From Phycisphaerales bacterium (GTDB lineage: Bacteria; Planctomycetota; Phycisphaerae; Phycisphaerales; UBA1924): DNA of 34,584 nt. The translations under genes and the position numbers were made by a program. Of the stretch, positions 23,306-30,955 are shown in pieces. The DNA lies in the NCBI GenBank assembly GCA_020853815.1, contig JADYYE010000146.1:1-34584 (forward strand), written 5' to 3'. Below the pieces are notes generated by a model. It was not told the origin of the DNA. It made no database searches and worked only from the letters and a program-made list of their open reading frames with translations. The first letter of the stretch is position 1. The number at the start of each line of letters is the position of its first letter.

Positions 23306-25590
23306 GCGACACCCCCCGCCATCAGTGCGGCCGCATGGAGGGCCCGCCGGCGAACATGCTCGTCCTCATCCTTCTCCGCCATGCGCTTCACAGCACCGAC
23401 CAAATCGCCATAGCGCGCCGCGATCACGGGCTTCACGCCCGGAAGCACCCGCCCCGCAAGCCACACGCCCGCCAGGCGATGCATGGGCCGCTCGTCGGAA
23501 AGCATCGCGTGAACACCCTCGACGCTCGGCTCGCCCGCCGCGGTCTCGAGCAATCCTCGCAGCGCGTTGGCGCGGGCGCGGTGCGCGCCGTCGTCCTTGA
23601 GTTCCAGCAGCGTGAGCAGCGCGTGATCGCCCGCGCCGGGCGAGTGCCGGACTCGCCTGGCCACCGCCTCCACCGCATTGGCCCGCACCCGCGGGTCGCC
23701 GTCGTGCAGGCACTCCTCGATCGCTCGTTCGGCGTCGCGCGACGAGGCCGCGAGCATCGGAACATCGCTCAGCGCCGAGATCGCGGTCGCACGCAAACGC
23801 GCATCAGCGCCCGGGCTTGTCACGCCAGCTTCAGACTTCGAGCCGTCCTCCGGCGCGCCCATCATCGCCGAGCGCGGGTCGGCGATGGGCGTGTGCACGG
23901 GCGCACGCGCCGCGGATTCGCGCGCGATCGCGACCAACCTCGCCGCGAACACCTCGTGCAGCGCCAGCGCCCGGATCACGCCGATCGCGCCCAGGCGCCG
24001 CCCAACATCCGGTGATTCGATCTCTTCGAGCAAGCGCCGTGTCGCGCCCTCGGGGTCACGCGCCAGCATGTGCCGGGCCGCCAACCGCGCCGCCGGCGAC
24101 GAACCCACCGCCCAGTCGTACGCGCCGAGCTCCTGCCGCGCGACCCGCCGCACCGCGCCGACCGGCGCGCGGGCCAGGCGTGATGCAAGACGCCGACGCG
24201 TGCCGTCGTCGGTCTCCACGGCCCGGAGCAAGAGCCCGCCCTTGGACGAACGCAGGCCCGCCAGCGACCAGCGCCGGGACGCCGACGCCGCGATCGCGCC
24301 GTGCGCGTCAAACGAGAAGTCGGCGAGTTCGGTCGGCGTGGCGGCCAGCGACGCCGCGTGACGAACCAGCACGTCGGCGTCGCCGAGCAGCGGCGAAAGC
24401 AGCGATCGCGCCCCGTCACGCCCCAGCGCCCCGGGCGCAAGCCGCGCCGCGCCCACGCGGGCATCGGGCGAGAGCGACGCGAGCTCCTCGGGCGCCGGAA
24501 GCGCCATCACCGCGCCGCGCCGGGGGTTGAGCGACAGGTGCCACCTCGACAGCACCCCCTCGTGCTCCGCGAGCGACGCCGAACGCGACAATCGCTCCGC
24601 GCACGCGCCGGCCAACCCCGGAATCCGGGACCACTCCCACGCGCGAACGCGCATCAATGGGTGCCGCGCCGAACGAATCAGCGCCGCCAGCGGCACGCGA
24701 CCTCGCTCGTCCAGCGACCAGAACCAGCTCGCCACCGGAGACGCGAATCTGGTCGCTCGCACCGGGGCCGCGGCGTGGGCGTCGCCGAGCGCCGCCACCA
24801 CCTCGCTCGCCGCCACCGATTCCATCTCGACCGAAAGGCCAAGGTCGCGCGGATTCAGGAGCGCCGCCGCCGCCAACAGCACGCGCCGGCATTGGTGCTC
24901 GTGAAAGTTCGCGCACGCGCCCGCCACGATCCGCTCGATCCGCGAGAGCCCGCCCGCGTCCTCCTCCGCCATGCGCTCGCCGGTCTGTTCGTCCAGGCCC
25001 GCGGCGGCAAAGGCGCGCGACAGGATCGCCCGCTCCAGCCGCGCGGCGCTCGCCGAATCCGTCATCACCAACACCCGCGGCGCCAGCTCGCCGAGCGGCT
25101 CCGTCAAGTTCTCCGACACCAGCCGCGCCACCCCGCGCCGCGCGTCGACCGACATCGACGCTATCGAATCCGCCAGCACATGTTGCCAACGCTCCCGGCC
25201 GATCGCCATCGCCACCGATCGCAATTCATCCGGCCACAGCTCCCACGCCCCCGCGATCGCACACAGCGCGCGCGTCGCCCCCGGCCCCACCGGCTTCTGC
25301 CAGGGCCAGCGCCGCCCGCTTTCCTCCACACTCGCCAGCTCCAGCAACTCCGCGGCAACCGCGGGCCGCTCTTCCACCCCGCAGGTCTCGATCAGCTTCT
25401 CCAGCACCTCGGCGCGTACGAGCGGATCGAGCCTTTGCGTGGCGGCCAGCCGCTCGCTGAACGCGACGACCGCGCCACCCCCTGTTTCCAGGGGTTTTCC
25501 GAGTGATTGTTGGTCAATTTGTTTGTTCCCAATCTCGGGCACAATCCCTGCCCTCACTGAAATGCCCACTCCTTGGGCGATGACCTTCAC
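23302..25590 (-). CDS. HEAT-repeat protein
   Basis: This protein of up to 762 residues is almost wholly alpha-helical and rich in Ala, Arg and Leu. HEAT-like repeats are clearest in the C-terminal half: DPRVRANAVEAVARRVRHS, AHRARANALRGLLETA and MHRLAGVWLAGRVL, plus VLVRHAASLAATP in the middle. No catalytic motif or signal peptide is seen, so a scaffold role is likely. The start is uncertain: GTG at 25590 opens the frame, but GTG at 25542 is also possible, and an AT-richer patch (25495-25560) with a hairpin suggests that part of the apparent N-terminus could be leader. It is coupled to the downstream membrane-protein gene by a GTGA overlap. Confidence 0.78.
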   Translation of the reverse strand: MKVIAQGVGISVRAGIVPEIGNKQIDQQSLGKPLETGGGAVVAFSERLAATQRLDPLVRAEVLEKLIETCGVEERPAVAAELLELASVEESGRRWPWQKPVGPGATRALCAIAGAWELWPDELRSVAMAIGRERWQHVLADSIASMSVDARRGVARLVSENLTEPLGELAPRVLVMTDSASAARLERAILSRAFAAAGLDEQTGERMAEEDAGGLSRIERIVAGACANFHEHQCRRVLLAAAALLNPRDLGLSVEMESVAASEVVAALGDAHAAAPVRATRFASPVASWFWSLDERGRVPLAALIRSARHPLMRVRAWEWSRIPGLAGACAERLSRSASLAEHEGVLSRWHLSLNPRRGAVMALPAPEELASLSPDARVGAARLAPGALGRDGARSLLSPLLGDADVLVRHAASLAATPTELADFSFDAHGAIAASASRRWSLAGLRSSKGGLLLRAVETDDGTRRRLASRLARAPVGAVRRVARQELGAYDWAVGSSPAARLAARHMLARDPEGATRRLLEEIESPDVGRRLGAIGVIRALALHEVFAARLVAIARESAARAPVHTPIADPRSAMMGAPEDGSKSEAGVTSPGADARLRATAISALSDVPMLAASSRDAERAIEECLHDGDPRVRANAVEAVARRVRHSPGAGDHALLTLLELKDDGAHRARANALRGLLETAAGEPSVEGVHAMLSDERPMHRLAGVWLAGRVLPGVKPVIAARYGDLVGAVKRMAEKDEDEHVRRRALHAAALMAGGVA
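25479..25494 (-). other. GNRA-type hairpin near the start of the HEAT-repeat gene
   Basis: On the minus strand CCCCTG-GAAA-CAGGGG forms a perfect 6-bp stem with a GAAA tetraloop. It lies in the apparent N-terminal coding part next to an AT-richer patch. If translation begins further downstream it would be a leader structure. Confidence 0.35.
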
Positions 25591-25626
25591 ATTGGCTTGA
25601 CTTGTGAAGCCAGATCACCATGCTAT

Positions 25627-25775
25627 CGACCAACGCGGGTCGTTGCCGGCAATGGCGACGGGTCCGCGGGGCGGAAGCGGTTGGAGGCCGCCGACGCCCA
25701 GCCGTGGTACCCGGCGCGTGGCCGGGTGCAACGAGGGTCATGGACGACGGTACACCCCGATGCGTGCGGGGTGGT
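25627..25775 (+). ncRNA. Candidate structured RNA or leader upstream of the DUF2617-like gene
   Basis: Several stems follow one another in the 240-nt spacer. CGACC pairs with GGTCG near 25627. GGCGG near 25671 pairs with CCGCC near 25690. ACCCGGC (25709-25715) pairs with GCCGGGT (25721-25727) across a gcgtg loop. CACCCCG (25753-25759) pairs with CGGGGTG (25767-25773) across an atgcgtg loop. The last two loops share gcgtg. The block ends about 55 nt before the ATG at 25831. It does not match the SRP RNA, tmRNA or RNase P signatures I know. High GC makes chance stems common, so confidence is low. Confidence 0.3.
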
Positions 25776-25830
25776 GGGCGGGGAGAGAGGTTCCGCGCCG
25801 AACGCAAGGCCGCGACAGGAACCCCCGGAC

Positions 25831-26376
25831 ATGAAAGAGTCGATCAAACAGAACAATCTCCAAACATTCCACGGCGTGCTGTATTCGCGCGCGCTCCACC
25901 CAGAGCTCTTCCAGCTCAAGGCCCGCCGCGCCGAAAAACAGAGCGAGTACGAGCTCGAACTCTGGCTCATGAACGGCTCGCACGTCCTCCGCTTTGAGCA
26001 CGCCGATTTCTGCTGCTGCGAACTCGTCACCGACCAGGACCGCAACCTGCCCGCCAGCGGCGTGGTCGCGTCCTACCAGTGCGCGGGCGAGCACGACATC
26101 GAGCACACCTTCGATCGCCACCACATCAACTACATCAACAGCGTGCAGACCGAGACGCTCTCGGAGAGCCTCTTCCTCGACGCCGTCGAGGAGTACGAGG
26201 AACTGGCCCGCGAGAACAACGCGCTGGTCCACTCGTGGACCGACGACGCGGGACGCTGCCTGTCGGTGCTGGACGTGCAGCACTACAAGCGCGAGGTCCA
26301 TATCCAGGCGTACCACCTCCTGGCCTCCGGCGGGCTTTGCGTCCGCAGCCAGACCATTTTCGAGATCATTCGATAA
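25831..26376 (+). CDS. DUF2617-like conserved protein
   Basis: This 181-residue soluble protein resembles DUF2617: the N-terminal GVLYSRALHPELFQLKARR segment (16-34), a beta-rich middle (SEYELELWLMNGSHVLRF) and the turn CAGEHDIEHTFDRHHINY that closes the first half. A Cys triplet occurs at about 55-57 (FCCCEL). Function is unknown. The match rests on my memory of the family's RxLHPELF motif. ATG at 25831 is chosen because the family N-terminus begins there; the frame is open from 25573. The gene precedes ileS by 175 nt on the same strand. Confidence 0.7.
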   Translation: MKESIKQNNLQTFHGVLYSRALHPELFQLKARRAEKQSEYELELWLMNGSHVLRFEHADFCCCELVTDQDRNLPASGVVASYQCAGEHDIEHTFDRHHINYINSVQTETLSESLFLDAVEEYEELARENNALVHSWTDDAGRCLSVLDVQHYKREVHIQAYHLLASGGLCVRSQTIFEIIR

Positions 26377-26551
26377 CGGACTCCGGGCTACGAACAACAT
26401 CGACCGGCCCGGTTCGCTCCGGGCCGGTTGTCGTTTTGGGAAATCGCACCGGGCATCGGGCAAAGGGAAGAGCGAGCCAGCAGGGCACGAGAAACGCCGC
26501 ACAAACCGTGCTTCCTACGATGGGAGCCACGCCAAAGGAAGACAGCCAGTC

Positions 26552-29500
26552 ATGAGCCAGCCCGAGACCCAACCGAACAACAAGCACGACAATCCGTCCG
26601 CGCCGCCCAAGCCCCAGGGCGGCGATTCCGCGAGCGACAAGAGCCGCTATCGCGCCACGCTCAACCTCCCCCAGACCACCTTCCCCATGAAGGCCAATCT
26701 GGTGCAGAACGAGCCCGCCAGCATCAAGCGCTGGCAGGCCATGAAGCTCTACGACGCCCTGCGCGACAAGCACACCTCCAACCCCCGCAAGTTCGTCTTC
26801 CACGACGGACCGCCCTACGCCAACGGAAACCTCCACCTCGGCCACCTCCTCAACCGCTGCCTCAAGGACTTCGTCGTCCGCAGCCGCTCCATGATGGGCT
26901 TCGATTGCGCGTTCGTGCCCGGCTGGGACTGCCACGGCCTGCCCATCGAGCACAAGGTCGTCGCCGACCTTCAGGAAAAGGGCAAGCTCGCCAAGCTCCT
27001 CACGCTCTCCGACGATCAGCGCAAGGTCGCCATCCGGCGCGAGTGCCAGGCCCACGCGGAGAAGTACGTCAAGCTCCAGCGCGCCCAGATGGAACGCTTC
27101 CTCACCATCGCCGACTACGACCATCCCTACCTCACGCTCCAGCCTTCCTTCGAGGGCGGCACGCTCGACGTGCTCGCGGCGTTGTGCGCCGAGGGGCTCG
27201 TGTTCCGCGGGCTCAAGCCGGTGCACTGGTCGATCGCCAACGAGACGGCGCTGGCGGACGCCGAACTTGAATACATGGACCGCGAGGACCTCTCGGTCTA
27301 CGTCGACTTCGAGGCCGACGACGCGGCCAAGGTCTACGACGCCTTCGGACTGGTGGAAGCGGAAGACGAAGGGGAAGACGAAGAGAGTCACGAAGCCACG
27401 GAGTCACGGAGTCACGAAGAGAGGGACGGAGACAGCGCCGCGAGCAAGTCTCGCGCGCCCAAGCCCGGCACGCGTCCGCTCATCCGCCCGTCGTTCATGA
27501 TCTGGACCACCACGCCCTGGACGCTCCCGGCGAACCTGGCGATCGCGGTGAATCCGCGCTTTGAGTACGCCTGCGTGTGGGTTGACGGCGCGGTCTCCAT
27601 CATGGCCCTCGACGCGGTGCAGCGCGTCATGAAGATGCCCAAGGGCGACGCCGCCGTCGGTGAGTTCGTCGTGCTCGCCACCTGCGCCGGCGACAAGCTC
27701 GTCGGGCTCAGGTACCGCCACCCGTTCGTCACCAGCCAAGACGGCGCGCAATCCGCGGCGTTCCGCGCCCGCCAGACCGTGCGCGACGACGCGCCCTTCC
27801 ACACCATCGTCCCCGCCGAATACGTCACCCTCGAGGACGGCACCGGCCTCGTCCACACCGCGCCCGGACACGGCACCGAGGACTACCAGACCGGACTGGC
27901 CACCCACCTGCCCCCCTACTGCCCCGTCCGCGAAAACGGCACCTACGACGACACCGTCCCCGCGTGGCTCCGCGGCCTCTCCATCTGGAAAGCCAACGAC
28001 GACGTCGCACAGCACCTCAGGAACTCCGGGCACCTCTTCTACAGCCACACGTTCACCCACAGCTATCCCCACGACTGGCGCAGCAAAACCCCCGTCATCT
28101 TCCGCTGCACCCACCAGTGGTTCGTCGCCGTCGACAAGCCCCTGAAACGCACCGGGCACAGCCTGCGCGACATGGCGCTCACGCAGACACAGCCCCGCGG
28201 CGGCGCGGACATCAAGTTCGTGCCCGAGTGGGGACGCAACCGCATGCGCGGCATGCTCGAATCACGCCCCGATTGGTGCATCAGCCGCCAGCGCGCCTGG
28301 GGAATGCCCATCCCCGCCTTCACGCTCCCCGACGCCACGGTCTTCATGACCGCCGCCAGCGTTCGCGCCGTCGCCAAGCTCGTGCGCGAGAAGGGCACCG
28401 ACGTGTGGTTCACCGCCGGGCCCGAGGAACTGCTGAAGTACTACGACCCGACGACAGATCCAGACTGTCCTCACTCCGTCTCTTCGTCTCTTCGTCTCTC
28501 AATCACTTCTTGGAAGAAGAGCCCCGACATTCTCGACGTGTGGTTCGAGTCGGGCAGCACCTGGAACGCCTGCATGCGCGAGCGCGGGTTGGCGCACAAG
28601 GACGGCATCCCGGTCGATCTCTATCTCGAAGGTTCCGACCAGCATCGCGGCTGGTTCCAGAGCTCGCTCCTTCCTTCGCTGGGCGTGCTCGGCGTGCCCC
28701 CCTTCCGCACGCTGCTCACGCACGGCTTCATCGTTGACAAGGACGGGAAGAAGCTCAGCAAAAGCCGCCCCGACGCCGCCCGCTACGAGGTCGAGAGCCT
28801 CTGCGGCGAGTTCGGCATGGACGTGATGCGCTGGTGGGTCGCCAGCCTGCCCTACGAGAACGACATTAAGGCCGACCTCTCGTTCTTCGCCGAATTGGGC
28901 GAGAGCTACCGCAAGATCCGCAACACGCTGCGCTTCATGCTCAGCAACCTCTCCGACTTCAAGGCCGGCGACCCCGCGCTGGGCTGCAATGGCGGCGGGC
29001 TCTGCGTGCCGCTCGACTCGATCGCGCCCGCCAGCCTCGACGCCTGGGTTCTTTCCGAGTTCGACAAGCTCGCGCGTGAGGTCGAGACGGGGTACGCGGA
29101 GTATGACTTCCGCGGCGTGCAGCAGAAGCTTTACGACTTCTGCAACGACACGCTGAGCGCGGTCTACCTCGCCGCCGTCAAGGATCGGCTGTACTGCGAC
29201 AAGCCCGACAGCCCTCGCCGTCGCCAGACGCAGACCGTGCTGTGGGACCTGACCGACGGCCTGTGCCGCCTGCTCGCGCCCGTGCTGTGCCACACGTCCG
29301 ACGAGGCCTATCGCGCCCTCAAACGCGTCGACCCCAAGGACACCACGGTCACGATCCACACGCAGGAGTTCATGCGCACAAAGGGCGCGCCGGGCTTCGG
29401 CGTATCGTGCGACCCGGCGTGGGCGACGGTGCTCAGGCTGCGCGGCGAGGCGATGGTCGCGATCGAACAGGCCAAAAAGAACCTGGGAGTGGAGAACCCG

Positions 29501-29743
29501 CTCGACATGGGCGTAACGCTCCCCGACGCCGAGGGCGTGCTGGCGAAGTTTGATCGCCACGACCTGGCCGACCTGCTCGGCGTGAGCCGCGTTTCGCTCG
29601 CCCCGGCGGGCGGCGTGTCGGTGCAAGACCTGCGGGCGGAGCCGCGCTGCGAACGCTCGTGGAAGAGGGACGGCACGGTCCGCCCGCGTTCCGACGGCGG
29701 GATGCTCTCGGATCGCGATGCGATGGCGGTTGGGGTGGCGTAA
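26552..29743 (+). CDS. ileS: Isoleucyl-tRNA synthetase
   Basis: This 1063-residue class I synthetase charges tRNA-Ile. The HIGH motif is HLGH at 95-98 (PPYANGNLHLGHLL), and KMSKS reads KLSKS at 734-738. The editing domain has WTTTPWTLPAN. DILDVWFESGS marks the return to the Rossmann fold. Two low-complexity insertions interrupt conserved blocks: residues about 270-305 (encoding SHEATESRSHEERDGD) and about 640-655 (SVSSSLRLSITSW). Each is encoded by the octamer repeats found between genes, and each keeps the frame. The C-terminal zinc module is degenerate: RCERSWKRDG keeps one of the first two cysteines and the second pair is absent. ATG at 26552 has AAAGGAAG upstream. The essential motifs are intact, so the enzyme is probably functional. 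Confidence 0.95.
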   Translation: MSQPETQPNNKHDNPSAPPKPQGGDSASDKSRYRATLNLPQTTFPMKANLVQNEPASIKRWQAMKLYDALRDKHTSNPRKFVFHDGPPYANGNLHLGHLLNRCLKDFVVRSRSMMGFDCAFVPGWDCHGLPIEHKVVADLQEKGKLAKLLTLSDDQRKVAIRRECQAHAEKYVKLQRAQMERFLTIADYDHPYLTLQPSFEGGTLDVLAALCAEGLVFRGLKPVHWSIANETALADAELEYMDREDLSVYVDFEADDAAKVYDAFGLVEAEDEGEDEESHEATESRSHEERDGDSAASKSRAPKPGTRPLIRPSFMIWTTTPWTLPANLAIAVNPRFEYACVWVDGAVSIMALDAVQRVMKMPKGDAAVGEFVVLATCAGDKLVGLRYRHPFVTSQDGAQSAAFRARQTVRDDAPFHTIVPAEYVTLEDGTGLVHTAPGHGTEDYQTGLATHLPPYCPVRENGTYDDTVPAWLRGLSIWKANDDVAQHLRNSGHLFYSHTFTHSYPHDWRSKTPVIFRCTHQWFVAVDKPLKRTGHSLRDMALTQTQPRGGADIKFVPEWGRNRMRGMLESRPDWCISRQRAWGMPIPAFTLPDATVFMTAASVRAVAKLVREKGTDVWFTAGPEELLKYYDPTTDPDCPHSVSSSLRLSITSWKKSPDILDVWFESGSTWNACMRERGLAHKDGIPVDLYLEGSDQHRGWFQSSLLPSLGVLGVPPFRTLLTHGFIVDKDGKKLSKSRPDAARYEVESLCGEFGMDVMRWWVASLPYENDIKADLSFFAELGESYRKIRNTLRFMLSNLSDFKAGDPALGCNGGGLCVPLDSIAPASLDAWVLSEFDKLAREVETGYAEYDFRGVQQKLYDFCNDTLSAVYLAAVKDRLYCDKPDSPRRRQTQTVLWDLTDGLCRLLAPVLCHTSDEAYRALKRVDPKDTTVTIHTQEFMRTKGAPGFGVSCDPAWATVLRLRGEAMVAIEQAKKNLGVENPLDMGVTLPDAEGVLAKFDRHDLADLLGVSRVSLAPAGGVSVQDLRAEPRCERSWKRDGTVRPRSDGGMLSDRDAMAVGVA
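27388..27419. repeat. Octamer repeat inside ileS (tcacgaag)
   Basis: Four in-phase octamers: tcacgaag, ccacggag, tcacggag, tcacgaag. The complement of tcacgaag is cttcgtga, a rotation of the tgacttcg unit at 3-121. Looser units extend to about 27362 and 27435. This orientation contains no stop codon in any frame. Confidence 0.88.
28469..28500. repeat. Octamer repeat inside ileS (cgtctctt)
   Basis: Four in-phase octamers: cctcactc, cgtctctt, cgtctctt, cgtctctc. The word matches the complement of the array at 10517-10556, and tcactccgt also occurs at 10835-10843. Confidence 0.85.
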
Positions 29744-30041
29744 GGCGGCGGCATCTATCGATTCGTTCACCCATGGTCCACACGCTCGCCTCTTCCTCTT
29801 CCCCTTCCCCTGCCTCGCTGTTTCGCTGCGTCGCTGTTTCGCGACTTTGCCCTTGTTGCCCAGTCTCCACACGCCAGTGGTCCTGTGGGTTGCGCGCTCA
29901 CACCAAATCGCGCGGGCGTTGCGCGATAACCACGTCGGACCATGATCCGTGTTGTCGTGCGCGAACGTGATTCTCGGAATCGTGCGTTTTTTTCAACGGT
30001 CGTCTGAAGTCGCCCTTCCTGAGCGTCGATCGGATGATGCG
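29744..30041. other. Spacer between ileS and the two-component genes
   Basis: This 298-nt stretch begins with CT-rich sequence, contains the octamer array at 29813-29860 and then about 180 nt without a clear gene. The downstream kinase frame is open from 29949, but that part does not look like coding sequence. No firm promoter was found. Confidence 0.5.
29813..29860. repeat. Octamer repeat (tttcgctg type)
   Basis: In-phase units: cctcgctg, tttcgctg, cgtcgctg, tttcgcga, ctttgccc, ttgttgcc. The word is the complement of the cagcgaaa units at 7490-7525. Confidence 0.75.
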
Positions 30042-30905
30042 ATGCATCGCCCAGACGCACACCGGAACGACCGCGGGCGCACCAGCCCCGCCGGGAAAAA
30101 GAACCTCCCGCCCGACCCCACGCGCGCGGACCGCAGCGTGCAGGAGGTCGCGTTCCTCGCCCACGAGCTCTCCAACCTGCTCGACGGCACGCTCCGCTGG
30201 ATGAACCTCGCGGTCCGCACGCTCGACCAGGCGCGCGGCAAGGGCATCGACGAGAATCTCGACCAGGCCCAGCGGCAGATCAACAGCGCCGCCGCAGGCA
30301 TGACCCGCATGAGCGAACTGGTCGACGCCGCCCTGCGCAGCGCCACGGTCTCGATCGGCTCGGCGCTGGCGGGCAAGGGCGTGACGCTGGGCGAGGCGAT
30401 CCGCCACGCGGTGGAGGTCGTGTCGCCCGACGCACGCGATCTGGGCGTTTCGATCGGCGTGACGACCCCGGCGGCGCTGGAGGACGCGCGGTGCGGCCCG
30501 CTCTACGCCGCCCTGCTCAACGCGCTGCGCAACAGCGTCGAATCGATCAACGACTATGCGATGAGCGTCGGCTCGGTGTTCCCCGCGGGGCGCATCGAGA
30601 TCGAGGCGACCAGCGAGTTCGGGCCCGACGGCGGGCGCTGGATCGCGGTGTACGTGAAGGACAACGGGATCGGCCCGCCGCGCGGCTCGGACGCCGCCCG
30701 GGTCTTCGACTTCGGGTTTACGACCAAGGTGTCGGGGTCGGGCGTGGGCCTGGCGCTGGCGCAGAGCATCGCGCGCGAGCTCAAGGGCACCATCCAGCTC
30801 CTGCCGCGCTTCGACACGGGGGACCCCAAGCGGCCGGGCGCGGTGCTCCGCATCGCGGTCCCGGAACAGACGGAAGAGAATCGTGAGTTCGGCGAACGGG
30901 AGTAA
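30042..30905 (+). CDS. Soluble histidine kinase
   Basis: This 287-residue kinase has no membrane segment and no recognised sensor domain. The phospho-acceptor region reads FLAHELSNLLDG with His41, a HELxN variant seen in NtrB/AtoS-like kinases. The ATPase domain has an N box at about 160-164 (LLNALRNSVESI), DNGIG at 207-211, FDFGFTTK and GSGVGLALA at 232-240. The gene lies 50 nt upstream of an NtrC-type regulator, so the two form a likely two-component pair. ATG at 30042 is the best start; the frame opens further upstream. Input may come through a protein partner, since the N-terminal 35 residues are short and charged. Confidence 0.88.
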   Translation: MHRPDAHRNDRGRTSPAGKKNLPPDPTRADRSVQEVAFLAHELSNLLDGTLRWMNLAVRTLDQARGKGIDENLDQAQRQINSAAAGMTRMSELVDAALRSATVSIGSALAGKGVTLGEAIRHAVEVVSPDARDLGVSIGVTTPAALEDARCGPLYAALLNALRNSVESINDYAMSVGSVFPAGRIEIEATSEFGPDGGRWIAVYVKDNGIGPPRGSDAARVFDFGFTTKVSGSGVGLALAQSIARELKGTIQLLPRFDTGDPKRPGAVLRIAVPEQTEENREFGERE

Positions 30906-30955
30906 CGCCGGATTCTTCAGACAGGGTTGGCTCGGAGAGAAAGAGAGAAGTGCGT

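Noticed and set aside
25627-25775. SRP RNA or RNase P RNA
   Set aside because: The conserved SRP loop (GGTCAGG...GGAAGGAAGCAGCC type) and the RNase P core motifs are not present.
28499-29872. Minus-strand frame of 457 residues opposite ileS
   Set aside because: No recognised motif, and the ileS motifs on the other strand are conserved.
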